Of a stretch of 64,000 nt of DNA, positions 1-13,091 are shown in pieces. The first letter of the stretch is position 1; each line of letters begins with the position of its first letter. The notes under the pieces are model-generated. The model did not search any database, was not told the DNA's origin, and was given only the letters and a program-made list of their open reading frames with translations. The stretch is from positions 3,658,001 to 3,722,000 of the forward strand of contig NZ_LR590469.1 of NCBI RefSeq assembly GCF_901472495.1, written 5' to 3'. The position numbers were made by a program, and so were the translations under genes. This stretch comes from Yersinia enterocolitica subsp. enterocolitica. Its GTDB lineage: Bacteria; Pseudomonadota; Gammaproteobacteria; Enterobacterales; Enterobacteriaceae.

Positions 1-1413
1 GTCATCTTATTCTCCGGGACAATGTTTATTCCCGGTCTAGTGGCCTTGATCTATCGTGATGGTGCCGGCCGTGCCTTCAGCGAAACCTTCTTTGTTGCTT
101 TGTCGATAGGCCTGTTGCTGTGGCTACCGAACCGCAAGCAGAAGCATGAGTTGAAACCGCGCGAGGGGTTTCTGATTGTAGTGCTGTTCTGGACGGTGCT
201 GGGCAGTGTCGGAGCATTACCTTTCTTATTCTCTGAGCGCCCGAACCTTTCGCTAACTGATGCATTTTTTGAATCCTTCTCTGGGCTGACCACCACCGGA
301 GCCACCACGCTGGTGGGGTTAGATTCACTGCCTAAGGCCATTTTATTCTATCGGCAAATGCTGCAATGGCTGGGCGGCATGGGGATCATCGTCTTGGCAG
401 TGGCCATTTTGCCTATTTTGGGTGTCGGGGGAATGCAGCTCTACCGGGCTGAAATGCCAGGGCCATTGAAAGACAATAAAATGCGCCCCCGAATCGCCGA
501 AACTGCAAAAACACTGTGGCTTATCTATGTCTTGCTGACCATTGCCTGTGCGCTTTCTTTATGGGCCGCGGGGATGTCGGTGTTTGATGCTATCTCTCAC
601 AGCTTCTCGACTATCGCGATAGGCGGCTTTTCTACCCATGACGCCAGTATCGGTTATTTCAACAGCCCAACGATTAACACCATCATTGGTATTTTCTTGC
701 TGATTTCGGGCTGTAACTTTGGCCTGCATTTCGCTGTACTCAGTGGCCGCAGTTTGAAAGTTTATTGGCGTGATCCCGAATTCCGTATGTTTATCTTTGT
801 ACAATTGACGCTAGTTATCGTTTGTACCTTGGTGCTCTGGCAGCACAGCGTATATAAGTCGGGGCTGGAAACCTTAAATCAGGCATTTTTCCAAGTGGTC
901 TCAATGGCGACCACGGCGGGCTTCACAACGGATAGTATTTCTAAGTGGCCGTTGTTCCTGCCGATACTTTTATTATGCTCCGCGTTTATCGGGGGGTGTG
1001 CTGGGTCAACCGGTGGTGGTTTGAAAGTTATCCGTATCCTGTTGCTCTATCTACAAGGCTCGCGTGAATTAAAACGTTTGGTTCATCCGAATGCGGTTTA
1101 CACCATCAAGCTGGGGCGGCGAGCATTACCGGAACGAATACTGGAAGCGGTCTGGGGGTTCTTCTCCGCATATGCTTTGGTTTTCATTATCAGCATGTTG
1201 GCCATCATCGCGACAGGAGTCGATGAGTTTTCTGCTTTTGCGGCAGTGACTGCAACTTTGAATAACCTTGGGCCAGGCTTAGGTGTTGTCGCTGATAACT
1301 TCACTTCTATGAATCCTGCTGCTAAATGGATATTAGTGATAACAATGTTATTTGGCCGGTTGGAAGTTTTCACTTTGCTGGTTCTCTTCACCCCAACATT
1401 CTGGCGTGAGTAA
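1..1413 (+). CDS. trkH: Trk system potassium uptake protein TrkH (5' end outside window)
   Basis: Inner-membrane, K+-translocating subunit of the Trk transporter, working with the NAD-binding peripheral protein TrkA. The frame is open from base 1 (VILFSGTMFIPGL...), so the first in-window ATG at 22 is internal; comparison with the 483-residue E. coli protein suggests only about 13 N-terminal residues are missing. Multiple hydrophobic segments are visible, with filter-type loops such as TTTGATTL, GGFSTHD, TTAGFTTDS and NNLGPGLG, the four repeated pore loops of the Trk/Ktr family. The C-terminus FTPTFWRE matches the family end. hemG follows 21 bp later in the same direction, as in E. coli. Identification is from remembered homologues. 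Confidence 0.96.
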   Translation, partial: VILFSGTMFIPGLVALIYRDGAGRAFSETFFVALSIGLLLWLPNRKQKHELKPREGFLIVVLFWTVLGSVGALPFLFSERPNLSLTDAFFESFSGLTTTGATTLVGLDSLPKAILFYRQMLQWLGGMGIIVLAVAILPILGVGGMQLYRAEMPGPLKDNKMRPRIAETAKTLWLIYVLLTIACALSLWAAGMSVFDAISHSFSTIAIGGFSTHDASIGYFNSPTINTIIGIFLLISGCNFGLHFAVLSGRSLKVYWRDPEFRMFIFVQLTLVIVCTLVLWQHSVYKSGLETLNQAFFQVVSMATTAGFTTDSISKWPLFLPILLLCSAFIGGCAGSTGGGLKVIRILLLYLQGSRELKRLVHPNAVYTIKLGRRALPERILEAVWGFFSAYALVFIISMLAIIATGVDEFSAFAAVTATLNNLGPGLGVVADNFTSMNPAAKWILVITMLFGRLEVFTLLVLFTPTFWRE

Positions 1414-1434
1414 TTCTGCATAAGGAACATTGCT

Positions 1435-1968
1435 ATGAAAGTATTGATACTTTACTCCAGCCGAGACGGCCAAACGCAAACCATCGCCTCTTATATAGCT
1501 AAGGAGTTATCAACCGCAGCTACGTGCGAAATACGGGACTTGGCCGAGGTGGGGCAAATAGATCTGAGCCAGTATCAACAAGTGATGATTGGTGCTTCTG
1601 TTCGTTATGGGCATTTCAGTCCGGTGTTGAGTAAATTCGTCAATAAACACGTCGAGCAACTTAATCAGATGCCGAGTGCGTTCTTTGCCGTCAATTTGAC
1701 TGCGCGCAAACCAGAGAAGCGTTCACCACAAACTAATGCCTATGTGCGCAAGTTCTTACTTAGCACACCTTGGCAGCCAACATTGTGCGCCGTATTTGCT
1801 GGAGCGCTACGTTATCCACGCTATCGATGGATAGATAGGGTCATGATTCAACTTATTATGCGCATGACGGGGGGAGAAACGGATACCAGTAAAGAAGTTG
1901 AGTATACCGATTGGCAACAGGTTAGCGGTTTTGCTCAGGATTTCTCGGTGCTACAGTACGAAAAGTAA
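1435..1968 (+). CDS. hemG: Menaquinone-dependent protoporphyrinogen IX dehydrogenase
   Basis: Oxidises protoporphyrinogen IX to protoporphyrin IX in heme synthesis, passing electrons to the quinone pool; a long-chain flavodoxin-like FMN protein at the inner membrane. The 177-residue product starts MKVLILYSSRDGQTQT, with the FMN-phosphate loop SSRDGQT near residues 8-14, and carries the HemG-typical basic stretch RKPEKRSPQTN and the segment LRYPRYRWIDRVMIQLIMRM, family length about 180. An AAGGAA Shine-Dalgarno precedes the ATG. It lies downstream of trkH and just upstream of an rrn operon, the order seen at rrnA in E. coli. Confidence 0.96.
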   Translation: MKVLILYSSRDGQTQTIASYIAKELSTAATCEIRDLAEVGQIDLSQYQQVMIGASVRYGHFSPVLSKFVNKHVEQLNQMPSAFFAVNLTARKPEKRSPQTNAYVRKFLLSTPWQPTLCAVFAGALRYPRYRWIDRVMIQLIMRMTGGETDTSKEVEYTDWQQVSGFAQDFSVLQYEK

Positions 1969-2037
1969 CAATAATGGTGGTTATGACCGCAAATTGTTGA
2001 AATAAAACACGGTTGAAAAGTTTTTTGAAATTAGGGG

Positions 2038-2065
2038 TTGCAGGCTGTCAGGAACTCCCTATAAT
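2038..2065 (+). promoter_or_regulatory. rrn P1 promoter, first operon
   Basis: TTGCAG (-35, 2038-2043), 16-bp spacer and TATAAT (-10, 2060-2065), followed by a GC-rich discriminator (GCGCC) as in growth-rate-controlled enterobacterial rrn P1 promoters. An A/T-rich UP-element-like tract lies just upstream (about 2015-2034). The 16-bp spacer and the ACTCCCTATAATGCGCC context match E. coli rrn P1. Confidence 0.9.
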
Positions 2066-2157
2066 GCGCCTCCACTGACCGGGAACAACGAAACAGACTT
2101 CGCCGGGTCAGGAAGAGAAATGATTGAGTTTGACTTCGAAAGAAACCAAATAAACTC

Positions 2158-2185
2158 TTGACTCTTCAGCGGGAAAGCGTATTAT
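2158..2185 (+). promoter_or_regulatory. rrn P2 promoter, first operon
   Basis: TTGACT (-35, 2158-2163), 16-bp spacer, TATTAT (-10, 2180-2185). Its position about 120 bp downstream of P1 and its sequence match the E. coli rrn P2 layout. Confidence 0.85.
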
Positions 2186-2235
2186 CTGCCTCCCGCGTTA
2201 CCGTAAGATTCGCCGCAAGGCAAACGGGTAACGAA

Positions 2236-2248
2236 CGCTCTTTAACAA
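2236..2248 (+). promoter_or_regulatory. boxA antitermination site in rrn leader
   Basis: GCTCTTTAACAA lies about 190 bp before the 16S gene and is followed by the conserved TTTATCAGACAATCTGTGTG leader segment. This is the NusB/S10 loading site used for rRNA antitermination in enterobacteria. Confidence 0.85.
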
Positions 2249-2435
2249 TTTATCAGACAATCTGTGTGGGCACTCGCAAGACGATATCGAAGCCTGTTTC
2301 GGCAGGCAGAAGCAATATCAAAGTCTTGAAGAGTGACCAAAGCAGTACACATTTGAACTTCGGTTCGAATGCATATTTGCAGAAAGTAATCTTTGAGCAT
2401 CGCTATGTTAACTCATAGCAAATCAAACAAATCTT

Positions 2436-3978
<1,543 letters not shown>

Positions 3979-4175
3979 CCTCAGATACGCATTGCGTAGT
4001 GTCCACACAGATTGTCTGATGAATGTAAACGAGCAAGAGCACCTGTTGATGAGGGTGATGATTGTGTTGTAAGGCCTCGGTATCGAGTTTTTACTGCATC
4101 AGTCGTTCGAATGTGTCACCACATTCTCACCTTTACACAAAAATACTGAATCCATGATTCAGTAGAAATTTTTGT

Positions 4176-4251
4176 GTCCCCATCGTCTAGAGGCCTAGGA
4201 CACTGCCCTTTCACGGCTGTAACAGGGGTTCGAATCCCCTTGGGGACGCCA
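4176..4251 (+). tRNA. tRNA-Glu(TTC) in 16S-23S spacer, copy 1
   Basis: 76 nt with encoded CCA; acceptor stem GTCCCCA/TGGGGAC, anticodon TTC in CCCTTTCACGG, T-arm GGGGTTCGAATCCCC. The anticodon stem reads CTGCC/GGCTG, leaving a U28-U42 mismatch where E. coli has C-G. Single-tRNA spacer, tRNA-Glu type. Confidence 0.97.
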
Positions 4252-4629
4252 CTCCGATAATGAGTGAAAGACATTATCAACCGGTTCTTTATGAACTCAA
4301 AAGTATCTTAAAGATGACTTTAACAAGTCGTGTTTAAGATATTGCTCTTTAACAATCTGGAACAAGCTGAAAATTGAAACAATACAGCTGAAACTTATCT
4401 CTCCGTAGAAGTACTGAGATAAGGATTAACCTGTATTAGAGTCTCTCAAATAATTGCAATGCCAATGTGTTTATCATTGTTGCAGTGTGAGCGAGAAGAT
4501 ACTCAGCAAGGCGTACAGCGCACAGCAACCGGAGTGAACGCTACGTTCATGAGGATTGCGCGCACTGCACAACGACGCAGAGTGTGTTCGCAGCCACACC
4601 AATAAAGAAGAAACATCTTTGGGTTGTGA
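4252..4629 (+). other. tRNA-Glu to 23S spacer with second boxA
   Basis: Non-coding processed spacer. It holds a second boxA, TGCTCTTTAACAA at 4343-4355, and sequences that pair around the 23S ends during RNase III processing. No gene is seen. Confidence 0.75.
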
Positions 4630-7623
<2,994 letters not shown>

Positions 7624-7739
7624 ACAACACCAAAGGTGTTTTGTATTTGAGAGATAGATATTGATTTTCAGCGAATGTTCCGAGATTGGGCTGGCTGGCT
7701 GTGTGAAAGATTGCATAGCGGGTTAGTTTAGACAGAATT

Positions 7740-7859
7740 TGCCTGGCGGCCATAGCGCGGTGGACCCACCTGAACCCATGCCGAACTCAGAAGTGAAACG
7801 CCGTAGCGCCGATGGTAGTGTGGGGTCTCCCCATGCGAGAGTAGGACACTGCCAGGCAT
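7740..7859 (+). rRNA. rrf: 5S ribosomal RNA, copy 1
   Basis: 120 nt from TGCCTGGCGGC to ACTGCCAGGCAT, with complementary ends and the conserved CCATGCCGAACTCAGAAGTG loop. It lies 116 bp after 23S; the corresponding spacer in copy 2 is 111 bp. Confidence 0.98.
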
Positions 7860-7872
7860 CAAATCAAGCCGA

Positions 7873-7900
7873 GACCCCATGCCAAAAGCGTGGGGTTTTT
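7873..7900 (+). terminator. rrn operon terminator, copy 1
   Basis: ACCCCATGC and GCGTGGGGT form a 9-bp stem (one G-U pair) around CAAAA, followed by TTTTT. Same structure as the E. coli rrn T1 terminator. Confidence 0.92.
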
Positions 7901-7931
7901 GCTATGTGGGAAATAAAAAAACCAAAGAAAG

Positions 7932-7960
7932 AGCCCTCTGCTGAGCAGAGGGCTTTTTTT
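7932..7960 (+). terminator. Second terminator downstream of rrn copy 1
   Basis: AGCCCTCTG and CAGAGGGCT form a strong stem around CTGAG, followed by seven or more T. It is a tandem back-up terminator for the rrn operon, just left of the IS1541-like element. Confidence 0.88.
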
Positions 7961-8034
7961 GTTCGTTGTGCACAGAAAACCTCCAGCTAGGCTGGAGGTT
8001 CCGTAAAGCTTTCAGCTTTGAGCCAGTTATAAAA

Positions 8035-8106
8035 ACCCCTTTTGATTTGTTAAAACACCTTGCGGTCTGGCAACTGCAATGGTCAAACAAGAAATCAAAA
8101 GGGGGT
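8035..8106 (+). promoter_or_regulatory. IS200-type 5' hairpin occluding the tnpA ribosome-binding site
   Basis: ACCCCTTTTGATTTGTT near 8035-8051 is complementary to AAGAAATCAAAAGGGGGT at 8089-8106, which contains the tnpA Shine-Dalgarno GGGGG just before ATG 8111. A 5'-UTR stem-loop that represses transposase translation is known for IS200; function here is inferred. Confidence 0.7.
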
Positions 8107-8110
8107 CCCA

Positions 8111-8524
8111 ATGGGGGACGAAAAGAGCTTAGCGCACACCCGATGGAACTGTAAATATCACATAGTTTTCGCGCCTAAATACCGAAGACAGGTTTTCTAC
8201 GGCGAGAAACGCCGGGCAGTGGGGAGTATCCTAAGAAAGCTGTGTGAATGGAAAAATGTGCACATTCTGGAAGCGGAGTGCTGTGCAGATCACATCCATA
8301 TGCTTGTGGAAATCCCGCCGAAGATGAGCGTATCAAGCTTCATGGGGTATCTGAAGGGCAAAAGTAGCCTGATGTTGTATGAGCAATTTGGAGATTTGAA
8401 ATTCAAATACAGGAACAGAGAGTTTTGGTGCAGAGGGTATTATGTGGATACGGTGGGTAAAAATACCTCGAAGATCCGGGACTACATAAAGCACCAACTG
8501 GAGCAGGATAAACTGGGGGAATAA
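8111..8524 (+). pseudogene. tnpA: IS1541/IS200 transposase TnpA, C-terminally truncated by a stop codon
   Basis: Single-strand HUH/Y1 transposase. The start at 8111 (MGDEKSLAHTRW) is the family start, behind a GGGGG ribosome site. The HUH motif (DHIHMLVEIPP) and the catalytic tyrosine region (GYYVDTVGKN) are present. After 137 codons TAA at 8522-8524 stands where the family has CAA (Gln). The same frame then continues for 14 family-like codons (LSIPYPGSPFTGSK) to TAA at 8567-8569, which would give the usual 152 residues. A C>T nonsense mutation is therefore the simplest reading. Whether the 137-residue protein retains activity is unknown. Confidence 0.88.
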
Positions 8525-8765
8525 CTATCAATTCCGTACCCCGGTAGCCCGTTTACGGGCAGTAAGTAACGAATTTGGATGCAAATGTCAGATTGCTGTG
8601 CGCCTGTTAGGGCGCGGCTGGTAACAAAGCCTTACAGGCGCATATGAAAAACCTCCGGCTATGCCGGAGGATATTTATTATGTACTCACTTAAAACAAAA
8701 TACAATATGAGTATTATGATCGGTTAGACTAGCGCCAGAACCAGTTAGAATGAGCACCTAATGTA

Positions 8766-9803
8766 ATGTCGAATCAACGTACCCCGCTAAAGCATCTCAA
8801 CACATTTGCACTATCAGCCTACGCGAGCAATGTAATCAGTGCCAACTCTACACAAGAATTGATTGATGCATGGCATGAGTCTGTCTCGAAGCATCAACCT
8901 GTACTCTTGCTTGGGGAAGGCAGCAACGTGCTGTTTATTGAGAATTACTCAGGGACAGTATTACTTAATCGTATTAAAGGTATTACTTTTACTGAAGATG
9001 ATACAGCCTGGCATCTGCATGTAGGCGCAGGAGAGAATTGGCACCAGTTGGTATGCTACTCGTTGCAAAACAATATGCCGGGTTTAGAGAACTTAGCCTT
9101 AATTCCAGGCTGCGTTGGCTCTGCGCCAATTCAAAATATTGGTGCATATGGTGTTGAGCTGCAAAAAGTATGTGAATACGTTGATTTACTTGATCTGGAG
9201 AAAGGCACGGTTCGACGCCTTTCTGCTGAAGACTGTCAATTTGGTTATCGCGACAGCATATTTAAACATCACTACGGTCATGGGTTTGCCATCATAGCTG
9301 TAGGTATTCGATTAATAAAATCTTGGGTACCAACACTAGGTTACGGCGATTTAACGCGTATGGACCCATTGACCGTGACTGCAATAGATATTTTCAACTC
9401 AGTCTGTGCGATGCGTCGAAGTAAGTTGCCGGATCCGACAGTGACTGGCAACGCAGGTAGCTTCTTTAAAAATCCGGTTGTGGATGCCGCTGTGGCTGAA
9501 GATATCGTGAAGCTTTATCCCAATGCGCCTCACTACCCACAGCCCGATGGAACAGTAAAGTTGGCTGCAGGCTGGCTTATTGATCAATGTGCGCTCAAAG
9601 GATACCAGATTGGCGGAGCAGCAGTACATCAGCAGCAAGCTTTGGTACTGATTAATCTTGCAGAGGCTACTGGGCAGGATGTGTTGGGGCTAGCCAGCCA
9701 TATCCGTCAGCAGGTCGCAAAGAAGTTTGCCATTTGGTTGGAGCCAGAGGTGCGCTTTATCGCAAGTAATGGCGAAGTTAATGCTGTGGAGCGTTTGTCG
9801 TGA
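8766..9803 (+). CDS. murB: UDP-N-acetylenolpyruvoylglucosamine reductase
   Basis: FAD enzyme that uses NADPH to reduce UDP-GlcNAc-enolpyruvate to UDP-MurNAc in cytosolic peptidoglycan precursor synthesis. The 345-residue product has the FAD-binding LGEGSNVLF (residues 49-57), IPGCVGSAPIQNIGAYGVE, the catalytic-serine region GNAGSFFKNP (near residue 230) and the C-terminal EPEVRF glutamate, matching the short type I enterobacterial MurB. The stop overlaps the birA start (GTGA at 9800-9803), so the two are translationally coupled. Confidence 0.97.
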   Translation: MSNQRTPLKHLNTFALSAYASNVISANSTQELIDAWHESVSKHQPVLLLGEGSNVLFIENYSGTVLLNRIKGITFTEDDTAWHLHVGAGENWHQLVCYSLQNNMPGLENLALIPGCVGSAPIQNIGAYGVELQKVCEYVDLLDLEKGTVRRLSAEDCQFGYRDSIFKHHYGHGFAIIAVGIRLIKSWVPTLGYGDLTRMDPLTVTAIDIFNSVCAMRRSKLPDPTVTGNAGSFFKNPVVDAAVAEDIVKLYPNAPHYPQPDGTVKLAAGWLIDQCALKGYQIGGAAVHQQQALVLINLAEATGQDVLGLASHIRQQVAKKFAIWLEPEVRFIASNGEVNAVERLS

Positions 9804-10759
9804 AAGATATAAAAGTCCCCTTGCGATTAATCGGCATACTTGCCGACGGTGCTTTTCACTCAGGTGAGCAATTAGGTGAAATGTTAGGTATGAGCCGTGC
9901 TGCAATTAATAAGCATATGCACACTATCAGAGAATGGGGACTAGATGTTTTCACTGTGCCTGGCAAAGGTTATAGCTTACCGGCACCTATCCAATTACTT
10001 GACGAACAAACTATACTAAGTTATTTGCCCGCAGGCCAGGTAGCTGTATTGCCAGTAGTTGATTCGACGAATCAATATCTGTTAGATCGCATCACCGAAC
10101 TTAAATCCGGTGATGCTTGTGTTGCCGAATATCAGCAAGCTGGTCGGGGCAGACGTGGCCGCCAATGGGTATCTCCTTTTGGTGCTAATCTTTATTTATC
10201 AATGTTCTGGCGATTGGAACAAGGTCCTGCGGCTGCAATGGGACTAAGTTTAGTGGTGGGTATTGTCATGGCAGAGGTACTGCACAAATTGGGTGCAGAG
10301 CACGTCCGCGTCAAGTGGCCGAATGATTTATATCTAAACGATAAGAAACTGGCTGGAATATTAGTGGAACTCACTGGTAAAACGGGTGATGCAGCACAGT
10401 TGGTTATTGGTGCCGGTATTAATCTGACCATGCGTGAATCAACGACTAATGTTATTAGCCAGGATTGGATTAATTTACAAGAAGCTGGCGTTAATATTGA
10501 TCGTAATAAACTGACAGCTGAATTGTTATCCGAGTTACGATTGGCAGTAGTTAAATTTGAAAATGAGGGACTACCTGCCTTTATTTCACGCTGGCGAGAA
10601 ATGGATAATTACCTTGATCGTCCAGTGAAGCTGATTATCGGAAACCAAGAGATATTTGGTATTGCTCGCGGGATTGATCAGCAAGGTGCATTATTATTAG
10701 AGCAGGACGGGAATATAAAACCGTATATTGGTGGTGAAATATCCCTTCGCGGAGTTTAA
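9800..10759 (+). CDS. birA: Bifunctional biotin ligase and biotin operon repressor BirA
   Basis: Makes biotinyl-5'-AMP and transfers biotin to the BCCP subunit of acetyl-CoA carboxylase; the holo form dimerises and represses bio genes. 319 residues from GTG at 9800. An N-terminal winged helix spans about 8-45 (HSGEQLGEMLGMSRAAINKHMHTIREW), the biotinoyl-AMP loop GRGRRGRQW lies at 115-123, and KWPNDLY and KLAGILVEL belong to the ligase core. A C-terminal SH3-like domain is present. The GTG overlaps the murB stop. A bidirectional terminator follows. Confidence 0.97.
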   Translation: MKDIKVPLRLIGILADGAFHSGEQLGEMLGMSRAAINKHMHTIREWGLDVFTVPGKGYSLPAPIQLLDEQTILSYLPAGQVAVLPVVDSTNQYLLDRITELKSGDACVAEYQQAGRGRRGRQWVSPFGANLYLSMFWRLEQGPAAAMGLSLVVGIVMAEVLHKLGAEHVRVKWPNDLYLNDKKLAGILVELTGKTGDAAQLVIGAGINLTMRESTTNVISQDWINLQEAGVNIDRNKLTAELLSELRLAVVKFENEGLPAFISRWREMDNYLDRPVKLIIGNQEIFGIARGIDQQGALLLEQDGNIKPYIGGEISLRGV

Positions 10760-10771
10760 TTGAGATATTAA

Positions 10772-10792
10772 GCGGGTAGTTATTCTACCCGC
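10772..10792. terminator. Bidirectional terminator between birA and coaA
   Basis: GCGGGTAG and CTACCCGC form an 8-bp perfect stem around TTATT. On the plus strand AATTTATTATTTT follows; on the minus strand AATATCTCAATT follows. It separates convergent genes. Confidence 0.7.
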
Positions 10793-10798
10793 AATTTA

Positions 10799-11749
10799 TT
10801 ATTTTCTTAAACGCACGCTTTCAACCGCATGATTGGCACTTTTAGTCATTATCAGGCTGGCTCGTTCACGCGTAGGTAAAATATTTTGCTTTAAATTCAG
10901 CCCATTAATCTCTTTCCATAACTGGGTCGCAATCTTTACTGCTTCTGTTTCTGGCAGCTTTGCATAGTTATGGAAATAAGAATCAGGATTAGAAAACGCG
11001 CCCTGGCGAAACTTAAGGAACCGGTTGATATACCAACTTTGGAGTAAATCTTCTGGCGCATCAACATATATAGAGAAGTCTACAAAGTCAGAGACAAATA
11101 CATGGTGCGGGTCATGAGGGTAATCCATGCCACTTTGCAGAACATTTAAGCCCTCTAATATAAGAATATCCGGTTGTTTGATAATCTTATTACCATCAGG
11201 GACAATATCATATATTAAATGGGAGTACACTGGTGCGGTGACATGGTCAGCACCTGATTTAACCTCAGAGACAAATTTCACTAAACTGTGCATATCATAG
11301 GATTGTGGGAATCCTTTTTTCTTCATCAACCCGCGCTCGTTCAGCACTTTATTCGGATAAAGAAAACCATCTGTAGTAATCAGCTCGACACTACGATGCT
11401 CTGGCCAGCGGCTTAGCAGCGCCTGTAGTAAACGAGCGGTTGTACTTTTTCCTACCGCGACACTGCCCGCAATACCAATAACATAGGGAATACGTTGGCC
11501 ATCAGTTCCAAGAAATTGCTCCAGAACCGCCTGGCGACGCAAATTAGAACTGATATAAAAATTAAGTAGTCGTGAGAGCGGTAGATATATCTGTGCCACT
11601 TCATCTAATGAAAGATCTTCGTTAATCCCTTTGAGTTTAACGATTTCTTCTTCTGTTAGCGTCAATGGTACTGAGTCGCGCAAAGCAGCCCACTGAGTAC
11701 GATCGAACTGTAGATAAGGCGTCGCTAAAGACTGATCTCTTTTTGTCAT
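10799..11749 (-). CDS. coaA: Pantothenate kinase type I
   Basis: Phosphorylates pantothenate, the first and controlling step of CoA synthesis, with feedback inhibition by CoA. 316 residues, the usual type I length. The P-loop GSVAVGKST is at 95-103, TTDGFLYPN and the substrate-site segment SYDMHSLVKFV follow, and the C-terminus holds LPTRERASLIMTKSANH. In E. coli too coaA lies between birA and the thrU tRNA operon in this orientation. The upstream minus-strand region has a TATAAT within an inverted repeat near 11814-11838, a possible -10. Confidence 0.97.
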   Translation of the reverse strand: MTKRDQSLATPYLQFDRTQWAALRDSVPLTLTEEEIVKLKGINEDLSLDEVAQIYLPLSRLLNFYISSNLRRQAVLEQFLGTDGQRIPYVIGIAGSVAVGKSTTARLLQALLSRWPEHRSVELITTDGFLYPNKVLNERGLMKKKGFPQSYDMHSLVKFVSEVKSGADHVTAPVYSHLIYDIVPDGNKIIKQPDILILEGLNVLQSGMDYPHDPHHVFVSDFVDFSIYVDAPEDLLQSWYINRFLKFRQGAFSNPDSYFHNYAKLPETEAVKIATQLWKEINGLNLKQNILPTRERASLIMTKSANHAVESVRLRK

Positions 11750-11955
11750 AAGCCAAATTCTGCCTGTTAACGCAGGTTGGGAAAGGCGCTGGACGCCAAC
11801 TCCAGATAAGAAACAAGCTGCATATTATAGGCAGCTTGCTTTTTGGCGTAGACATTTTTGTATTTAGTGAGTGATTTCTTTGATATGTGTTGCTATTCCG
11901 ATCAATTAAGAAGGACTATGCCAGGCTTCTGCTCTGTGATTGATGGGATTTATTA

Positions 11956-12509
11956 TTAGCTAGCTATCGATGTATGTATCTGATTCACAGAGAATAAGCG
12001 CTTAAAGTAAATCGCGGTTGGATGATAGTAACCATCTGGAGTGCAGGCATAATCAGGGATCTCGCCCATACATCGATATCCTTGCGTGCGATAAAAAGAC
12101 TCAGCGGGGGAGCCCCAGCTTCAGTATCCAAGTATAACAATCCTCGACGAAGTTGAACCGCAGTATTTTCCATCTCAATAACCAATTTATGCCCAACCCC
12201 AGCACGGCGGCTACGGCTGTGAACTAATAATTTTTGTACTTCAGCTCGGTTTAAACCATTGGGTTTTTGGCATAAATCTAATTGAATGGTACCCACGACC
12301 CCGGTTTCATCACGTGCTATCCATAATAGTAATGTCCCTTTCGTGATGGCGGGGTGAAGACTATGGTAGTAGTTCTCAGCCTCATCTTGTGAGAGATCTC
12401 GGGTGCCATAGCCGATTGACGCACCATGAGAGACAGCATCAATCAGTAAATGTGCCAATTCACTTCGATATATCGGTAATGTCGCCGCATTCAGTAAAAC
12501 TATCTTCAT
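11956..12509 (-). pseudogene. GNAT-family N-acetyltransferase, frameshifted
   Basis: The start MKIVLLNAATLPIYRSEL at 12509 is preceded by GGCAGGGGC as ribosome site. The first about 130 residues form a GNAT fold with the acetyl-CoA motif VHSRSRRAGVGHKLV. After LLYLDTEAG the frame enters unrelated residues and stops at 11985. In the other frame the family-like continuation AESFYRTQGYRCMGEIPDY, then CTPDGYYHPTAIYFKRL, runs to TAA at 11956-11958. The break is at the G and C runs at 12106-12116: removing two G would give EAGSPAESFY. So it is a 2-bp insertion (or 1-bp deletion), either a true pseudogene or a homopolymer sequencing error. Substrate unknown. Confidence 0.85.
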
Positions 12510-12869
12510 AATAAAGCCCCTGCCTGATAGCTGGTTTGCGCATATATTGGTATTTAAGCAATAAGTAGGCCAAATAGGAAACAGTGATATTATGGGCGTT
12601 GGGCCATATTTTCTTGCTATCTCTGCCCCAAAATTGACGTATTTCCTCATTTTTGGGGCAAAGGACTAAACTTATTTTAGCTTCGAACGAGGGAAGTTTG
12701 TTTGGCTATGGAATATGGATAGGTTTTTGGGGGATGATTTTCATTCATAGATTTGGGTAATATAACCAAATTACTGAGCGCGATTTAAGCTAACCTTGGT
12801 CAATAATACACCTTGCGTTTAAAAAGTGGCTGTTTTGTGAGCGAAAGGGCATGTTATGCAATTTTTTTG
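12510..12869. other. Intergenic region before the tRNA operon
   Basis: About 360 bp between the acetyltransferase start and the tRNA promoter. A/T-rich; I see no coding frame with a ribosome site and no RNA gene. It presumably carries the minus-strand promoter of the acetyltransferase and upstream activation sequence for the tRNA promoter. Confidence 0.5.
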
Positions 12870-12898
12870 TTGCATCATAGGCTCACTCTACCTAGAAT
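12870..12898 (+). promoter_or_regulatory. Promoter of the thrU-tyrU-glyT-thrT-tufB operon
   Basis: TTGCAT (12870-12875), 17-bp spacer, TAGAAT (12893-12898), then GCGCTGC, a G/C-rich discriminator typical of stringently controlled stable-RNA promoters. The first tRNA starts 15 bp beyond the -10. Confidence 0.8.
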
Positions 12899-12912
12899 GC
12901 GCTGCACTTGAT

Positions 12913-12988
<76 letters not shown>

Positions 12989-13006
12989 TTCAAGTATTAA
13001 AAATTA

Positions 13007-13072
<66 letters not shown>

Positions 13073-13091
<19 letters not shown>

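Larger units (their letters stand above)
7977..8680 (+). mobile_element. IS200/IS605-family element, IS1541-like
   Basis: About 0.7 kb with the IS200 plan: no inverted repeats, but a subterminal hairpin at each end (left ACCTCCAGC/GCTGGAGGT at 7979-7999, right ACCTCCGGCTATGCCGGAGG at 8651-8670) and one Y1-transposase gene. The length fits the roughly 708-bp Yersinia IS1541. Exact ends are uncertain by a few bases because this family makes no target duplication. It sits between the rrn terminators and murB. The transposase ends prematurely. Confidence 0.9.

Noticed and set aside
2158..2418. Open frame of 86 codons in the rrn leader (and its near copy 42980-43231)
   Set aside because: It covers P2, boxA and processed leader RNA, has no ribosome site, and is open only because the leader is conserved.
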